Shown here: piece by piece, positions 43,063 to 52,952 of the stretch | Position numbering within the stretch: the first letter of the stretch is position 1 | Layout: every line of letters starts with the position of its first letter | From: SOJA01 sp964598485 | GTDB taxonomy: Archaea; Thermoproteota; Bathyarchaeia; Bathyarchaeales; Bathycorpusculaceae | Assembly: GCA_964598485.1 (NCBI GenBank) | Contig: CAZRCD010000003.1 | Location: forward strand, 194,350-258,349 | Length of the DNA stretch: 64,000 nt | Direction: 5' to 3' | Notes under the pieces: generated by a model | The model's database searches: none | The model's input: only the letters and a program-made list of their open reading frames with translations | Told to the model about the DNA's origin: nothing | Translations under genes and position numbers: made by a program

Positions 43063-43260
43063 GTGAACATACATCTACGTGGAAGTCTAAGAGAATGCAG
43101 ATGGGTTCTCAACAGCTCGAATTTCGGCTTCTACGAGGCTCTGGACTTAATCAGAGATCGATGGGAATATTCGGGATTGCTTACAGTGGAACCTGAAGGT
43201 AAGAGAGATAAGTCGCTTTTCAGTAGTTTTGTGAAGGCCATGCGGTCGTTAAGAACTTAA
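43063..43260 (+). CDS. Small open reading frame of unknown function
   Basis: Sixty-five codons from GTG 43063, with no recognised domain (EALDLIRDRWEYSGLLTVEPEGKRDKSLF). Lies between att copies 2 and 3. It may be a remnant of the second segment; coding status uncertain. Confidence 0.25.
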   Translation: MNIHLRGSLRECRWVLNSSNFGFYEALDLIRDRWEYSGLLTVEPEGKRDKSLFSSFVKAMRSLRT

Positions 43261-43679
43261 TTGCGCGCAAATTCTGTGGGCATTTACTTCTTTTCTTGGA
43301 GAACTTGGGATTCCAATCACGCACGCAAATCGGCTATAAAAATATTTTTCGACAATCTAACATTATCCAGTGTCGATGAAGTGTCAAAACTTCCCTCTCG
43401 TCATACTGTGAGCTGTTGAATCTTCCACCGCCCCATAATAAAAGGGTAGATCCGACAATTTTCTCCCTGCGTCAGAAGACCCTTACTGTCTACCGCAGTT
43501 GTGGTGGTGCGCAAACGTACGAAAAAAACACCACAAATCCAAGCCACCTCAGTTTCATTACAACAGTAATTAATGTTAGACCATTCAGAAAGAATGTGTA
43601 AACTCCTTTGCACGCTTTCCATGGCTTTCCATTTGAATTTCCGGACGAAGCTAAAAACAAGGATTTAAACCAAGATCTA
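43261..43679. other. Non-coding right part of the second segment
   Basis: No convincing gene; short frames on both strands do not resemble families. The end (43660-43679) is a degraded copy of the tRNA T arm leading into att copy 3. Confidence 0.35.
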
Positions 43680-43692
43680 GGCCGGAGCACCA
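43680..43692 (+). repeat. Attachment-site copy 3 (tRNA-Glu 3' end)
   Basis: GGCCGGAGCACCA, identical to the last 13 bases of tRNA-Glu. It closes a second, 0.68 kb segment. The AOR gene ends 50 bases further. Confidence 0.7.
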
Positions 43693-43741
43693 TACATTTC
43701 AAGTTGCCGTTGGTTTGGTTAGTGATGTAAGAAGCCGAAGC

Positions 43742-45610
43742 TCAACGTAGTTTTTCCAAAGCCTTGTCCACATCTTCCAGTCCAAGTTTTTTGAGAGCCT
43801 CAGATTTTGGGATGCCATTTTCGTCCCAGCCAACCGCCTCATAATACTCCTTCTTATCTTGCTCAAACATGGTTTTATCAACAGTTTTTCCCTTGTAAGG
43901 TCCAGAAGGCAACGGTTCATAGAATCTAGCTGGATTTTCATCATGGATTTTCGGTTTCCATTTAAGATCTGGCCCGCCTAATAGAAGCATGGCTCTTTGC
44001 AGTTGCAATATTCTTAATGCTTTTGTGTTAACCCATTCTTCTTGTGCTAGTTCTAAGCCTGTTACTGCCTTGTAAAATTCGAATTTAAGCTCGCGTGGTA
44101 TTCCGAAAATGTTGAAGTAACAGTACACTGCTGAATCGTGAAAGATCATAATCAACTCACTTCTCGAATCGTCCAGTGGTAGACAGGCGACAGACGTGTG
44201 GTCTCCACCTTGAACCGAGCACGCATAAGAAATGATCTCGGGATAGTCTTTTCCGCTACGAATTCCATGAGCGCCAAGACTTATGCCCTTACACTGCACA
44301 GCATACTGCAACACATCCACCTTCTTCATCTCCCCAATCTTTAAAGCCGCGCGATACGTTCCCTCTGCAAGCAAGTCACCTATCCCTTCTCTAAAAGCAA
44401 TCTTTCTAGCTAAAGATGCAAAAGCTTCAGCGTCGCCCCATTTAGGCTCTAAACCGTCCAAATCCTCTTTTGTCAATATTCCTCTCTGAAACAGTTCACC
44501 AACGAAACCAAGCAGATTTCCAGTTTGTATGCCGCATAAACCCAAATCGTCAATGAGTGACGACAAAAACACGTTCTCTTCTGGAGTGAATATCCCGAAG
44601 TTTGTGCCCAAATACGCTTGTAATTCGTAGTCTGGGTTATCTGTGATTGCTCCTTTGAATCGTCCAGTCTTAACCATTGCGATTTTTAAGCATGTGGTTG
44701 GGCAGCCGAAGTCGCCCCAGTAAGGTTTTATCCAAACTCTGTTCTCGAATTTGTCAACGCCAAAGCTTTTCTCATCATGCCACTCTTCCTGCCAGTTCCG
44801 TATTGGTTCAGAACTTGTTGTTGCACCTACTTCGTAGCCAGCAGATCCTGTTCCCCATCGCCTCCACAACTCATTTTCATAAACATCTTTGCATATCGCT
44901 TGCGTTAGCTGCTTCACTTTTTCCATGCCAGCAACTTCCGGCAGTGGTCCAGTGCCTTTGACAGCTATTGCTTTAAGCTTTTTGGAACCCATAACCGCAC
45001 CGTAACCGCCATAACCAGCAGCATGAGTCCACTTGGCTCCAACAATTGCTGTTCGCACTTTGTTTTCTCCTGCAGGACCAATATACAAAATTGACGGTTC
45101 TTTCCATTCGCCATAATGCGGAAAACGCTTCTTCAAAATCCCCCTACATTCTTTCGTGAGCAGTCTAACTGTTTGCTTTGCATCTTTGCCCCAAACGTGG
45201 CTGGCGTCCCTAATCTCAACGTCAGAATCTTTAATGAACAAATAGACGGGTTTTTCCGCCTCACCTGATATTATGATACCGTCGTAACCAGCGCATTTCA
45301 ATTCAACACCGAATTCACCCGCAACCGTGGAACCCACAACCCCATTGCTTTGCGGAGACTTCCCAGACACGCATATTCTTCCGCCGGGGAAAAAACCTGT
45401 CAACGGCCCGGTTAAGAATAGAAGTATGTTTTCTAGTCCAAGCGGGTCCACTGTTTCCCATTTGCTTCCTAATCTATCCCAAAGAATTTTTGCTGCTAAA
45501 CCTCTGCCACCAACGTAATCTCTCAAAACCTCATCATCAAACTTTATCTCTTTAATGCTCTCCGTTGAAAGATCAACTTCCAGAAACTTTCCAGCGTAGC
45601 CAAAAATCAT
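43742..45610 (-). CDS. aor: Aldehyde:ferredoxin oxidoreductase family protein (tungsten)
   Basis: A 622-residue tungstopterin enzyme that oxidises aldehydes to acids with ferredoxin. Typical motifs are GGRGLAAKILWDRL near residue 35, TGPLTGFFPGGR, GGYGAVMGSKKLKAIAV near 200, and YVGT-like later regions. The Fe-S segment reads GDFGCPTTC (D300, C303, C307), where most family members have CxxCxxxC, so an Asp takes the place of the first cysteine. It overlaps the ferredoxin gene by four bases. Confidence 0.93.
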   Translation of the reverse strand: MIFGYAGKFLEVDLSTESIKEIKFDDEVLRDYVGGRGLAAKILWDRLGSKWETVDPLGLENILLFLTGPLTGFFPGGRICVSGKSPQSNGVVGSTVAGEFGVELKCAGYDGIIISGEAEKPVYLFIKDSDVEIRDASHVWGKDAKQTVRLLTKECRGILKKRFPHYGEWKEPSILYIGPAGENKVRTAIVGAKWTHAAGYGGYGAVMGSKKLKAIAVKGTGPLPEVAGMEKVKQLTQAICKDVYENELWRRWGTGSAGYEVGATTSSEPIRNWQEEWHDEKSFGVDKFENRVWIKPYWGDFGCPTTCLKIAMVKTGRFKGAITDNPDYELQAYLGTNFGIFTPEENVFLSSLIDDLGLCGIQTGNLLGFVGELFQRGILTKEDLDGLEPKWGDAEAFASLARKIAFREGIGDLLAEGTYRAALKIGEMKKVDVLQYAVQCKGISLGAHGIRSGKDYPEIISYACSVQGGDHTSVACLPLDDSRSELIMIFHDSAVYCYFNIFGIPRELKFEFYKAVTGLELAQEEWVNTKALRILQLQRAMLLLGGPDLKWKPKIHDENPARFYEPLPSGPYKGKTVDKTMFEQDKKEYYEAVGWDENGIPKSEALKKLGLEDVDKALEKLR

Positions 45611-46134
45611 AGAAATTCCTCTCCTAATTCCCCATACATTTTAACAGCCAAGTCCCGTGTTATCTCTTCCGGTGTACGTGCATAAAGCTTGTAGGCATAA
45701 TTTTTCTTCGAAACAGTTTTTAACACGTTCCATTTGCCTTCTTGGCAGACTTTCACGCATTGAGGATCGCCGCCACATAAATCACAAATCAATATGTGCT
45801 TTTCCGTTGGATGCATGTGTGGAACTCTCCCAGGACAAGCGTCGATGCATTGTCCGCAGCCAGTGCATTTTTCTTCATCCACTAAAACAGCACCTGTTTT
45901 CGAGTCTATTGACAAAGCCTTCACTGCGCAAGCTTCAACACACGGGTAATCTTCACACTGTGCGCAGAAGTGGGGAAATTCTAGTCCTGGGACCAGCATG
46001 AAAACTCTTATTCTTGAAGTTTCTGGCCATATACGGTTTTCGTGGAAAAGTGAGCATGCTATTTCGCATTTTCTGCATCCGCTGCATTTTGAAAAGTCTC
46101 TCGCTATCCATATTGGTTCTTTTTTCGTTGTCAA
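45607..46134 (-). CDS. 4Fe-4S ferredoxin-type electron-transfer subunit of AOR
   Basis: A 175-residue polyferredoxin with four cluster motifs: CSGCRKCEIACSLFH, CAQCEDYPCVEAC, CTGCGQCIDACPG and CDLCGGDPQCVKVC. It resembles HycB/FdhB subunits and is coupled to AOR by an ATGA overlap, so it is likely its electron partner. Confidence 0.93.
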   Translation of the reverse strand: MTTKKEPIWIARDFSKCSGCRKCEIACSLFHENRIWPETSRIRVFMLVPGLEFPHFCAQCEDYPCVEACAVKALSIDSKTGAVLVDEEKCTGCGQCIDACPGRVPHMHPTEKHILICDLCGGDPQCVKVCQEGKWNVLKTVSKKNYAYKLYARTPEEITRDLAVKMYGELGEEFL

Positions 46135-46262
46135 TTTTAATCCTTCTCGTGGAAACTTGAAGTTTTCTGTTAATCATGCTTCGATTTAAATGTGATGTTT
46201 GCGATGGCAATCTCTTTAAAGTCTGACTTCTAAATCAGTGAGAAAGGAGAAAAGCTTTCACG

Positions 46263-46922
46263 TTGCAGTTTGCGGATATTATTCAGCAATTGATTGAGTG
46301 GATGAAGGCTCTTGCTGTTCAATACGAGTATTTCGGGATTTTCTTAATCGGCTTAATTGGTGCGTCGTCAATTTTTTTTCCAATTCCATACACGGTTGTT
46401 ATTTTCGCTCTTGGAGGGGTTTTTGAGCCTGTATGGATTGCTGTTGCAGCAGGAATAGGGTCGGCTGTCGGCGAGTTTTCAGGCTATTTACTTGGTTTCG
46501 GCGGTAGAAGAGTCATCGGTGAGAAGTATAAGAAGAAAATGGAGTTTCTTATGAAGCTTTTTGACAGGTTCGGACCAATTGTAATTTTCGTTTTTGCCTT
46601 GACGCCTTTGCCTGATGATCTGCTGTTTATTCCTTTAGGCGTTATACGCTACAGTCTTGTTCGAGCGCTTATTCCCGCTTTAGTAGGGAAGATCTGCATG
46701 AACTTCATTGTGGCTTATAGTGGTCGCTTTTCGGTAGAAATTATTAGAGACATTTTTGGTGTGGAGAGTGACTGGATATCTGGATTGATTGGTATGGTTC
46801 TTGCATTAGTTTTGTTGATAATAGTTTTTGTTGTTATGTTTAAGGTTGATTGGGAGAAGCGTTTTGAGAAGTATATAGCTAAAGAAGAGGATAGTGACGA
46901 AAAACTTGAGAGTTATAGCTGA
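46263..46922 (+). CDS. DedA/VTT-domain membrane protein
   Basis: A 219-residue VTT-domain protein with FFPIPYTVVIFALGG, GEFSGYLLGFGGRRVIG and FVFALTPLPDDLLFIPLGVIRYS, the segments typical of this family. Members move or scramble lipids. Start TTG 46263. Its end overlaps endonuclease Q by 29 bases. Confidence 0.87.
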   Translation: MQFADIIQQLIEWMKALAVQYEYFGIFLIGLIGASSIFFPIPYTVVIFALGGVFEPVWIAVAAGIGSAVGEFSGYLLGFGGRRVIGEKYKKKMEFLMKLFDRFGPIVIFVFALTPLPDDLLFIPLGVIRYSLVRALIPALVGKICMNFIVAYSGRFSVEIIRDIFGVESDWISGLIGMVLALVLLIIVFVVMFKVDWEKRFEKYIAKEEDSDEKLESYS

Positions 46923-48195
46923 CCTACACATTCACAGCTGTTACAGCCGTGCCACAAGCAAGAGAATGCACATACAAGAAATCGCTCGTTTCGCCAAAAT
47001 CAAAGGACTAAACATCATAGGCACCGGAGACTTCACACATCCAAAATGGCTCAAGGAAATTCAAGAAACCCTAGTTGAAGAACCCGGTACCGGCTTGTTT
47101 AAAGTAGCCAAGACCCCAGAGACCCAAGTGTACTTCATGATAACCACAGAAGTAAGCACAATATTCACCTTCGAAAACGAAGTCAAGAAGATCCATCACG
47201 TTATTTTAACACCTAACATAGAAACCGCTGTTCAGATTGACAATAGACTGGCAAAATACGGCAACCTAGAAGTGGATGGCAGACCAACATTAAACATGGA
47301 TGCACCACATCTAGTTGAAGAGGTTATGGAAGTTTCAACCGAAAACATGATTTTTCCAGCTCATGTATGGACACCGTGGTTCAGCCTCTTCGGCGCATTC
47401 AGCGGCTTTGACAGCGTTGAAGAATGCTATCAAGACATGACAAAACACATTCACGCTTTGGAAACGGGACTTTCCTCAGACCCTAAGATGAATTGGCGTT
47501 TAAGTGAACTTGACAAATTTACATTGGTTTCAAATAGTGACAGCCACAGTTTTTGGCCTTGGCGTATTGGAAGGGAAGCCAACGTTTTTGAACTGAAAAG
47601 GCCAAGTTACCGCGAAGCTTTAGATGCCGTTCGCCTTAAGGATGGGGAACGGTTCAAGTTTACAATTGAAACAGACCCAGCGTATGGAAAGTATCATTGG
47701 ACTGGCCATAGAAACTGTAATGTTGCACTTTCTCCGCAGGAAGCAATAAAATTTGGAAACATCTGCCCTGTCTGCCGCAGAAAACTCACAAAGGGCGTCG
47801 AGCAAAGGGTTGAAGAATTAGCTGATCGTCCAGCAGGGTTTAAACCTGAAAACGCCATAGGTTTCACGCGTTTGCTGCCGCTCTCCGAAGTCATTGCATC
47901 TGTTTTAGGTGCTAGTTCTCCATTCACCCAAAAAGTGTGGCGTATTTATAACGAGCTTGTTGAAAAATTCGGCAATGAATATGCCGTAGTGATGGACGCT
48001 TCAAAGGATGCGTTAAGCAAAGTTGTAGATGAGAAAATCGCCGAAGCGATCGTTAGAGTGAGAGAAGGAAGAGCAAAAGTTATACCTGGATACGATGGCG
48101 TTTACGGGAAACTCATTATTTTTGAAGAGAACTTCGATGATGAACCTGCTCCCGAAAGAGTCCAACAGTTAAACATTACAGACTTTATGCGATAA
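46894..48195 (+). CDS. DNA repair endonuclease Q
   Basis: Cleaves 5' of deaminated bases (uracil, hypoxanthine) and abasic sites; found mainly in archaea. About 433 residues: a PHP metal domain starts DLHIHSCYSRATSKRM and TGDFTHPKW, and SNSDSHSFWPWRIGREAN follows. The zinc finger CNVALSPQEAIKFGNICPVCRRKL is at residues ~272-297. The start is GTG 46894 inside dedA. Confidence 0.93.
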   Translation: MTKNLRVIADLHIHSCYSRATSKRMHIQEIARFAKIKGLNIIGTGDFTHPKWLKEIQETLVEEPGTGLFKVAKTPETQVYFMITTEVSTIFTFENEVKKIHHVILTPNIETAVQIDNRLAKYGNLEVDGRPTLNMDAPHLVEEVMEVSTENMIFPAHVWTPWFSLFGAFSGFDSVEECYQDMTKHIHALETGLSSDPKMNWRLSELDKFTLVSNSDSHSFWPWRIGREANVFELKRPSYREALDAVRLKDGERFKFTIETDPAYGKYHWTGHRNCNVALSPQEAIKFGNICPVCRRKLTKGVEQRVEELADRPAGFKPENAIGFTRLLPLSEVIASVLGASSPFTQKVWRIYNELVEKFGNEYAVVMDASKDALSKVVDEKIAEAIVRVREGRAKVIPGYDGVYGKLIIFEENFDDEPAPERVQQLNITDFMR

Positions 48196-48290
48196 TGGAT
48201 TTTCATGTTTCTTAATGTGTGTATGTGTTTAACAGTTCTACAAGAATACTTATTAAGTCGTAATACGCACGATAATGTGCTGGGACAACT

Positions 48291-48632
48291 ATGAAAAGCA
48301 TAAATGAGCAAGTAAGTAGCGAGGGGGAAGATAAAATCTCGAAAATCGTGGATCGTGTTCTAAAGGGAGTTTTCGGAGAGGAAGCGACACGGCTGATATA
48401 TAGATATTTGGAAAGTAATTATTCAGTGAAGCGGTGTGAGATAGCTGAGAAAAATGATGTGTTTGCGAAGGGTCTTGAAGAGTTTTTAAGTTCAGGGGCA
48501 CATGTTGTTGAGCGAAAGATTTTGGAGGACATGTACTCCAGTTATGGTTTGCTTCGCAGACTTGAATTGGAGAGAATGCAAGAAGAGCAAGATTTTGTGG
48601 GTCAAATAAGATTGCTTAGGCAGAAAGCATAG
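48291..48632 (+). CDS. NitrOD5/DUF3227-like hypothetical protein
   Basis: A 113-residue protein (ISKIVDRVLKGVFGEEATRLIYRYLESNYSV, then EEFLSSGAHVVERKILEDMYSSYGL). It recalls archaeal NitrOD5/DUF3227 proteins. All helical; function unknown. Two possible TATA-like sites lie before it. Confidence 0.65.
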   Translation: MKSINEQVSSEGEDKISKIVDRVLKGVFGEEATRLIYRYLESNYSVKRCEIAEKNDVFAKGLEEFLSSGAHVVERKILEDMYSSYGLLRRLELERMQEEQDFVGQIRLLRQKA

Positions 48633-48787
48633 AGCATTCAATTTCCATATTTAATTAAGACAGCCCATTTTGTCAATTCGTTTTCAGTTTAATCCGAGTT
48701 CATATGGGAAAAGAAAGCATAACAATTTTATAAAGCCGTTTCGAATAGATTTCCTTCAAAAACTTGTGTGTTGGAAGAGGAGAAATC

Positions 48788-50173
48788 TTGAAAGACGTTT
48801 TGCGTAAGACCATAGATGTTGCAGTTCAAAAGTTTGGAGCTGAGTATGCTGAAGTACGTGCACAGAAACTTTTCAAAACTATGCTTACACTTAAGGAAGA
48901 ACGGGTTGAAGCGGCGAAGCAGGGGATTGAAAATGGGGCTGCTTTGCGCGTGCTTGTGAACGGAGCATGGGGTTTTGCATCGGTTGGAACATTGAATGCT
49001 GAAACTTTAGCAAACGCTGTTTCAGATGCCTGTAAAATGGCGAAGGCCGCAAGTTTAAGACTGAAAAAGCCGATAAAGCTTGCTGAAGCTAAGGCAGTAG
49101 AAGACAAAGTGTTGATGACGCCTAGAAAAGATCCATCAAAAATCTCTATAGAAGACAAGATAAACACAGCCCTAACCATGAGCAACACTATTCTAGGCTA
49201 TGACAACCGCATTAAAAGTTGCACAATAGACTATCTAGACTTAACTGGAACGACCTATTTCATGAACAACGAGGATACTTACATCGAACAAGGTAAGCTC
49301 TACATCTGGTCTAGATTACTCGCCACAGCAGTGGAAGCCAGTACGTTCACTTTCAGTCGCGAAGAAATAGGGTCAACAGCTGGCTACGAAATATTTGACA
49401 TCGAAACCCCAGAAATTGTGGGCGAAAGAGTTGCAAAACGTGCAGTTAAACAGTTAAAGGCAAAACCCCAAAAGGGCGGAACATTCCCCGCAGTCTTGGG
49501 ACCAAACGTGGTCGGGGTTTTCGTTCATGAAGCCTTCGGACATTTGGCTGAAGCAGACTTAACACTATCAGGTTCAGTGTTACTCGATAAGCTTGGGAAG
49601 AAAATAGCTTCTGATGTTGTAACCTTTTATGATGATGGTTTAGTGGAAGGTGCTTTTGGTTCGTTTGAATATGATGATGAAGGTGTCCCAACGCAGAAAA
49701 CGCTTCTAGTAAAAAATGGCGTTGTAGTTGGACTTATGCATAATCGTGAAACCGCTCAGAAGTTTAGTGCAAAACTTACAGGTAACGCAAGGGCTGAAGA
49801 TTTCCGTTTTGAACCCATAATCCGAATGCGTAACACGTTCATGGAACCTAAAGATTATTCATTCGAGGAATTAGTAGAAGACGTGAAATTCGGTTATTAC
49901 ATCAAAAATTTTAGGGGAGGTCAAGCAAACTTAGACGGCACCTTTCAAGTAGGTATTCAAGAAGCCTACGAAATAGTTAACGGCGAGGTAGGTGCACCCA
50001 TACGTAATGCTTCTATAAGTGGTAACACGCTTGAGACTTTACTTAAGGTGGATGCTGTTGGAAAAGACTTTGAATTGTGGCCTGGAAGATGTGGAAAGGG
50101 TCAAACAGCCTTCATATGTGACGGCGGTCCACACATTAGAGTGAAGGAGGTTCTGGTTGGTGGTAGCGCTTAA
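48788..50173 (+). CDS. tldD: Metalloprotease TldD
   Basis: Zinc-dependent peptidase subunit. About 461 residues from TTG 48788, chosen because GGAAGAGGAGAAATC lies before it. The zinc motif is HEAFGH (FVHEAFGHLAEAD). The family partner TldE follows, with overlapping start. In other organisms the pair degrades peptides and matures modified peptides. Confidence 0.93.
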   Translation: MKDVLRKTIDVAVQKFGAEYAEVRAQKLFKTMLTLKEERVEAAKQGIENGAALRVLVNGAWGFASVGTLNAETLANAVSDACKMAKAASLRLKKPIKLAEAKAVEDKVLMTPRKDPSKISIEDKINTALTMSNTILGYDNRIKSCTIDYLDLTGTTYFMNNEDTYIEQGKLYIWSRLLATAVEASTFTFSREEIGSTAGYEIFDIETPEIVGERVAKRAVKQLKAKPQKGGTFPAVLGPNVVGVFVHEAFGHLAEADLTLSGSVLLDKLGKKIASDVVTFYDDGLVEGAFGSFEYDDEGVPTQKTLLVKNGVVVGLMHNRETAQKFSAKLTGNARAEDFRFEPIIRMRNTFMEPKDYSFEELVEDVKFGYYIKNFRGGQANLDGTFQVGIQEAYEIVNGEVGAPIRNASISGNTLETLLKVDAVGKDFELWPGRCGKGQTAFICDGGPHIRVKEVLVGGSA

Positions 50174-51524
50174 ACAAGAGGAAATGCAAAGATTAGCTGA
50201 AAAAGCTGTAAGTCTTGCTGAGAGGAAAGGTGTTGATGAAGCTGAAGCATTTGTGTATCAAGGCTTAACTACTAGTGTTAACATTGAACGGGGACAGATC
50301 AACAGAAGTTCTCGAATAATTGACAGGGGATTAGGAGTTAGAGCCATAGTTAACAAGGCGACAGGTTTTTCCTACACAAACGTTTTAGAAAGTGAAGCCG
50401 TCATCGAAGAAACAGTTATCAAGGCTTTAAGTTCTGCTAAAGCAAGTAAAGCTGACAAAGACTGGCATGGTCTTCCAACCAAAAAAGCTTTTTCATCCGT
50501 GGAAGGTACTTATGACAATAAAATTGTTGAGCTTAATTCTGAGGACTTGGTGAATATAGCTTCTACTATGTTAGATGCGGCTGAGAAAACGGATAGGCGT
50601 GTCTTTCCAATAGAAGGAGAAGCAGCAGCATCATATTTGTGTAAGGCTGTCGCTAACTCAAACGGCGTTGAGGGTTTTGATCATGGAACAATCATTGAAT
50701 GCAGTTTGGCTACAATAGCTAAAGGAGAAGGTGAAGTAACACCAGCGTGTTTTGAATTTAACATCGAAAGAAAGTACGACATGAACCCGGAGTGGGTTGG
50801 AAAGGAAGCTGCAAGACTCGCTGTTTCTGCACTAAAAGCTAAAAGGACAGAAACAAAAAGCATCGATGTGATATTTACCCAATTTGCCCTGCAACAGTTG
50901 CTTCAGTACACTTTGATTAATGCTGTTAAGGCGGATTACGTGCAGAGAAATCAATCAGCTTTTAAGGGTAAGATAGGAGAAAAGGTGGCTTCCGACATTG
51001 TAACGGTTTACGATGACGGTTTGTTTAATGGTGGTCTCCGCACATGGAAATTCGACGGCGAAGGAACTCCTCAACAAAAAACACCAATTATAGAGAAGGG
51101 TATCCTACGCAACTACATCTATGATAATTATACGGCTAAGAAAGAGCGGAAGGAAAGTACAGGAAACGCTTCCAGAGCTGGATATTTGTCCACGCCAAAC
51201 GTTGAAGCCACGAACTTCCGTATAATGTCCGGAAACAAATCAAAAGAAGATCTCATCGATGGGTTAAAGGAAGGTCTTCTAGTGTATTTTTTGCAGGGTG
51301 CTCACAGCAGCAATCCAGCCAGTGGAGAATTCTCTGTCGTCGCAACTCCGGCTTGGAAAATCGAAAACGGTGAAATTGTTTATGCTACAAAGGGAGCGAT
51401 GTTGGCTGGTAACATTTTTCAGGTGTTAACGAATGTTTTTGGGTTGGCTAATAACGAGAGGAAGATTGGACAGTTGGTTGCTCCTTGGTTTCTTGTGGAA
51501 AACGTTAAAGTGGTGGGAAAATAA
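50157..51524 (+). CDS. tldE: TldE/PmbA protease subunit
   Basis: About 455 residues, the non-catalytic partner of TldD (no HExxxH). It has the PmbA end (GNIFQVLTNVFGLANNERKIGQLVAPWFLV). It starts at TTG 50157 or GTG 50160 and overlaps tldD; GGAGGTT precedes. Confidence 0.93.
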   Translation: MVVALKQEEMQRLAEKAVSLAERKGVDEAEAFVYQGLTTSVNIERGQINRSSRIIDRGLGVRAIVNKATGFSYTNVLESEAVIEETVIKALSSAKASKADKDWHGLPTKKAFSSVEGTYDNKIVELNSEDLVNIASTMLDAAEKTDRRVFPIEGEAAASYLCKAVANSNGVEGFDHGTIIECSLATIAKGEGEVTPACFEFNIERKYDMNPEWVGKEAARLAVSALKAKRTETKSIDVIFTQFALQQLLQYTLINAVKADYVQRNQSAFKGKIGEKVASDIVTVYDDGLFNGGLRTWKFDGEGTPQQKTPIIEKGILRNYIYDNYTAKKERKESTGNASRAGYLSTPNVEATNFRIMSGNKSKEDLIDGLKEGLLVYFLQGAHSSNPASGEFSVVATPAWKIENGEIVYATKGAMLAGNIFQVLTNVFGLANNERKIGQLVAPWFLVENVKVVGK

Positions 51525-51566
51525 AATAACTCGAACAGTCATTAACAGTTTGAAAGAGGCTAGAGA

Positions 51567-52490
51567 TTGAAAAGCGAGATCAAGCAGAAACTGCTTAAGT
51601 TTGACACGTTTCGGAGAATAGTTCAGTTTTTGTCCTTCATATTTTTCAGCGCGATAGTCTTCAATCTAGGTTCGTTGCCTCTTCTGCTTCCTGTTCTTTG
51701 GACGTGGGGGATTGAGCCGAATACGGTGGGAGATGCCTTCACCGCTTTACAATTCATGCTTTATAATGTTGTTTTTCCGTGGCTTGCGATAGCTTCATTT
51801 CTGATCGTTGGAATATTGCTTGGTAAATCCTTTTGCGGCTGGGTCTGTCCCTTTGGCTTTGTTCAAGATTTAATAGGCTTCGCTAAGCGTAAAAAGATGG
51901 AAATCTCGCCTAGAACGCATGAAAGCATGATTTATATAAAATATGCTGTTTTGGGTATTACTTTGTTTGTTAGTGTGACTTTTTCGGTCTCAAAACTTAT
52001 CGGAAGCAGCCATGGCTACGAGATTGCTTTAGGCATCTTTGCAAAGGCTCCTTTCACTACTTTAAGCCCTGCTGAAACGTTGTTTGGGACTTTGCCAAAA
52101 ATGATTCTAGATCTCCGTAATACAGTATTAGAAGTTCCCTTTTTGGAAGTGTTGTCTGGAATCTCAAATGTGCCATTGCTCTTTTGGTTTCAACTAGCCA
52201 TTATGATCAGTGTCCTCGTCTTTTCGGCTTACGTTCCAAGAGGCTGGTGTAAGTACTTCTGTCCCCACGCAGCGATCATGGCAATAATGAACAAGTTCAG
52301 TTTTCTCGGTTTGCATAGGGACCTTGTTAAATGTGTTAAGGGCGAATGTCGTCTCTGTGTTGAAGCTTGTCCAATGAATGTTCGCATTTTAGATTTGCCA
52401 TGGGAGAAATTCAGCGACCCGGAATGCATTTACTGTATGAAATGCGTTGATGCTTGTCCAGATAAAGCCATCAAGCTAAAATATCCGTAG
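51567..52490 (+). CDS. NapH/MauN-type membrane polyferredoxin
   Basis: A 307-residue membrane protein with five helices, cluster-binding CGWVCPFG and CKYFCPHAAI motifs facing the cytoplasm, then two ferredoxin motifs (CRLCVEACPMNV and CIYCMKCVDACP). It resembles NapH/CcoG-like electron-transfer proteins; the partner is unknown. Confidence 0.88.
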   Translation: MKSEIKQKLLKFDTFRRIVQFLSFIFFSAIVFNLGSLPLLLPVLWTWGIEPNTVGDAFTALQFMLYNVVFPWLAIASFLIVGILLGKSFCGWVCPFGFVQDLIGFAKRKKMEISPRTHESMIYIKYAVLGITLFVSVTFSVSKLIGSSHGYEIALGIFAKAPFTTLSPAETLFGTLPKMILDLRNTVLEVPFLEVLSGISNVPLLFWFQLAIMISVLVFSAYVPRGWCKYFCPHAAIMAIMNKFSFLGLHRDLVKCVKGECRLCVEACPMNVRILDLPWEKFSDPECIYCMKCVDACPDKAIKLKYP

Positions 52491-52616
52491 TTACCCCAAA
52501 GCGTTCTGGCCATAATTCCTGCTTTTAAGTGAAATATTTCCTAATAGACATATCTTTTCGGCTTTTCTAAAAGTTTTGGTGGGGTTCATTTCTGTTATGT
52601 AATCGGAGGCCCTGCT

Positions 52617-52760
52617 ATGATATCTTTTGATTCTTCTTCTATGGTAGTGACTGCTTTTAATGACTTAGATGTGGCTGAACTGTTGCTCTCTGTTGAGCCT
52701 CTACCCCCCTTATATAGGTTGAAATATGTCTTGAAGCATGTTTCGAGATTTGGAGTCTGA
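52617..52760 (+). CDS. Small open reading frame, 47 codons
   Basis: Starts at ATG 52617 with CGGAGG at a good distance and ends at TGA 52758. No family recognised. Coding status is uncertain; the opposite strand has a spurious-looking frame. Confidence 0.25.
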   Translation: MISFDSSSMVVTAFNDLDVAELLLSVEPLPPLYRLKYVLKHVSRFGV

Positions 52761-52952
52761 GAAAAATGAAGGTGTGACAAAGACTTAAAGACGTGACTTA
52801 TGGTGAAAATACTTCGGAAAAAAGGATGAATGGACGAAAAACTGGATATCATGAATGAAATGGTATGGTGCTCAAATGCATGACGTTTCAACGGAAAAAC
52901 CGAAAAAAAAACGAGTTCTCGGGAGATATCTCCAGCTTTTTAGCTTAAGTCT
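52761..52952. other. Intergenic region with palindrome GGGAGATATCTCC
   Basis: GGGAGATATCTCC at 52921-52933 matches the core of the tRNA-like sequences at 60154, 63236 and 63610, but no T arm follows here. No gene seen. Confidence 0.4.

Noticed and set aside
52595..52891. A 98-codon minus-strand frame
   Set aside because: No family, poor start, and opposite to a better-supplied small plus-strand frame; neither is secure.
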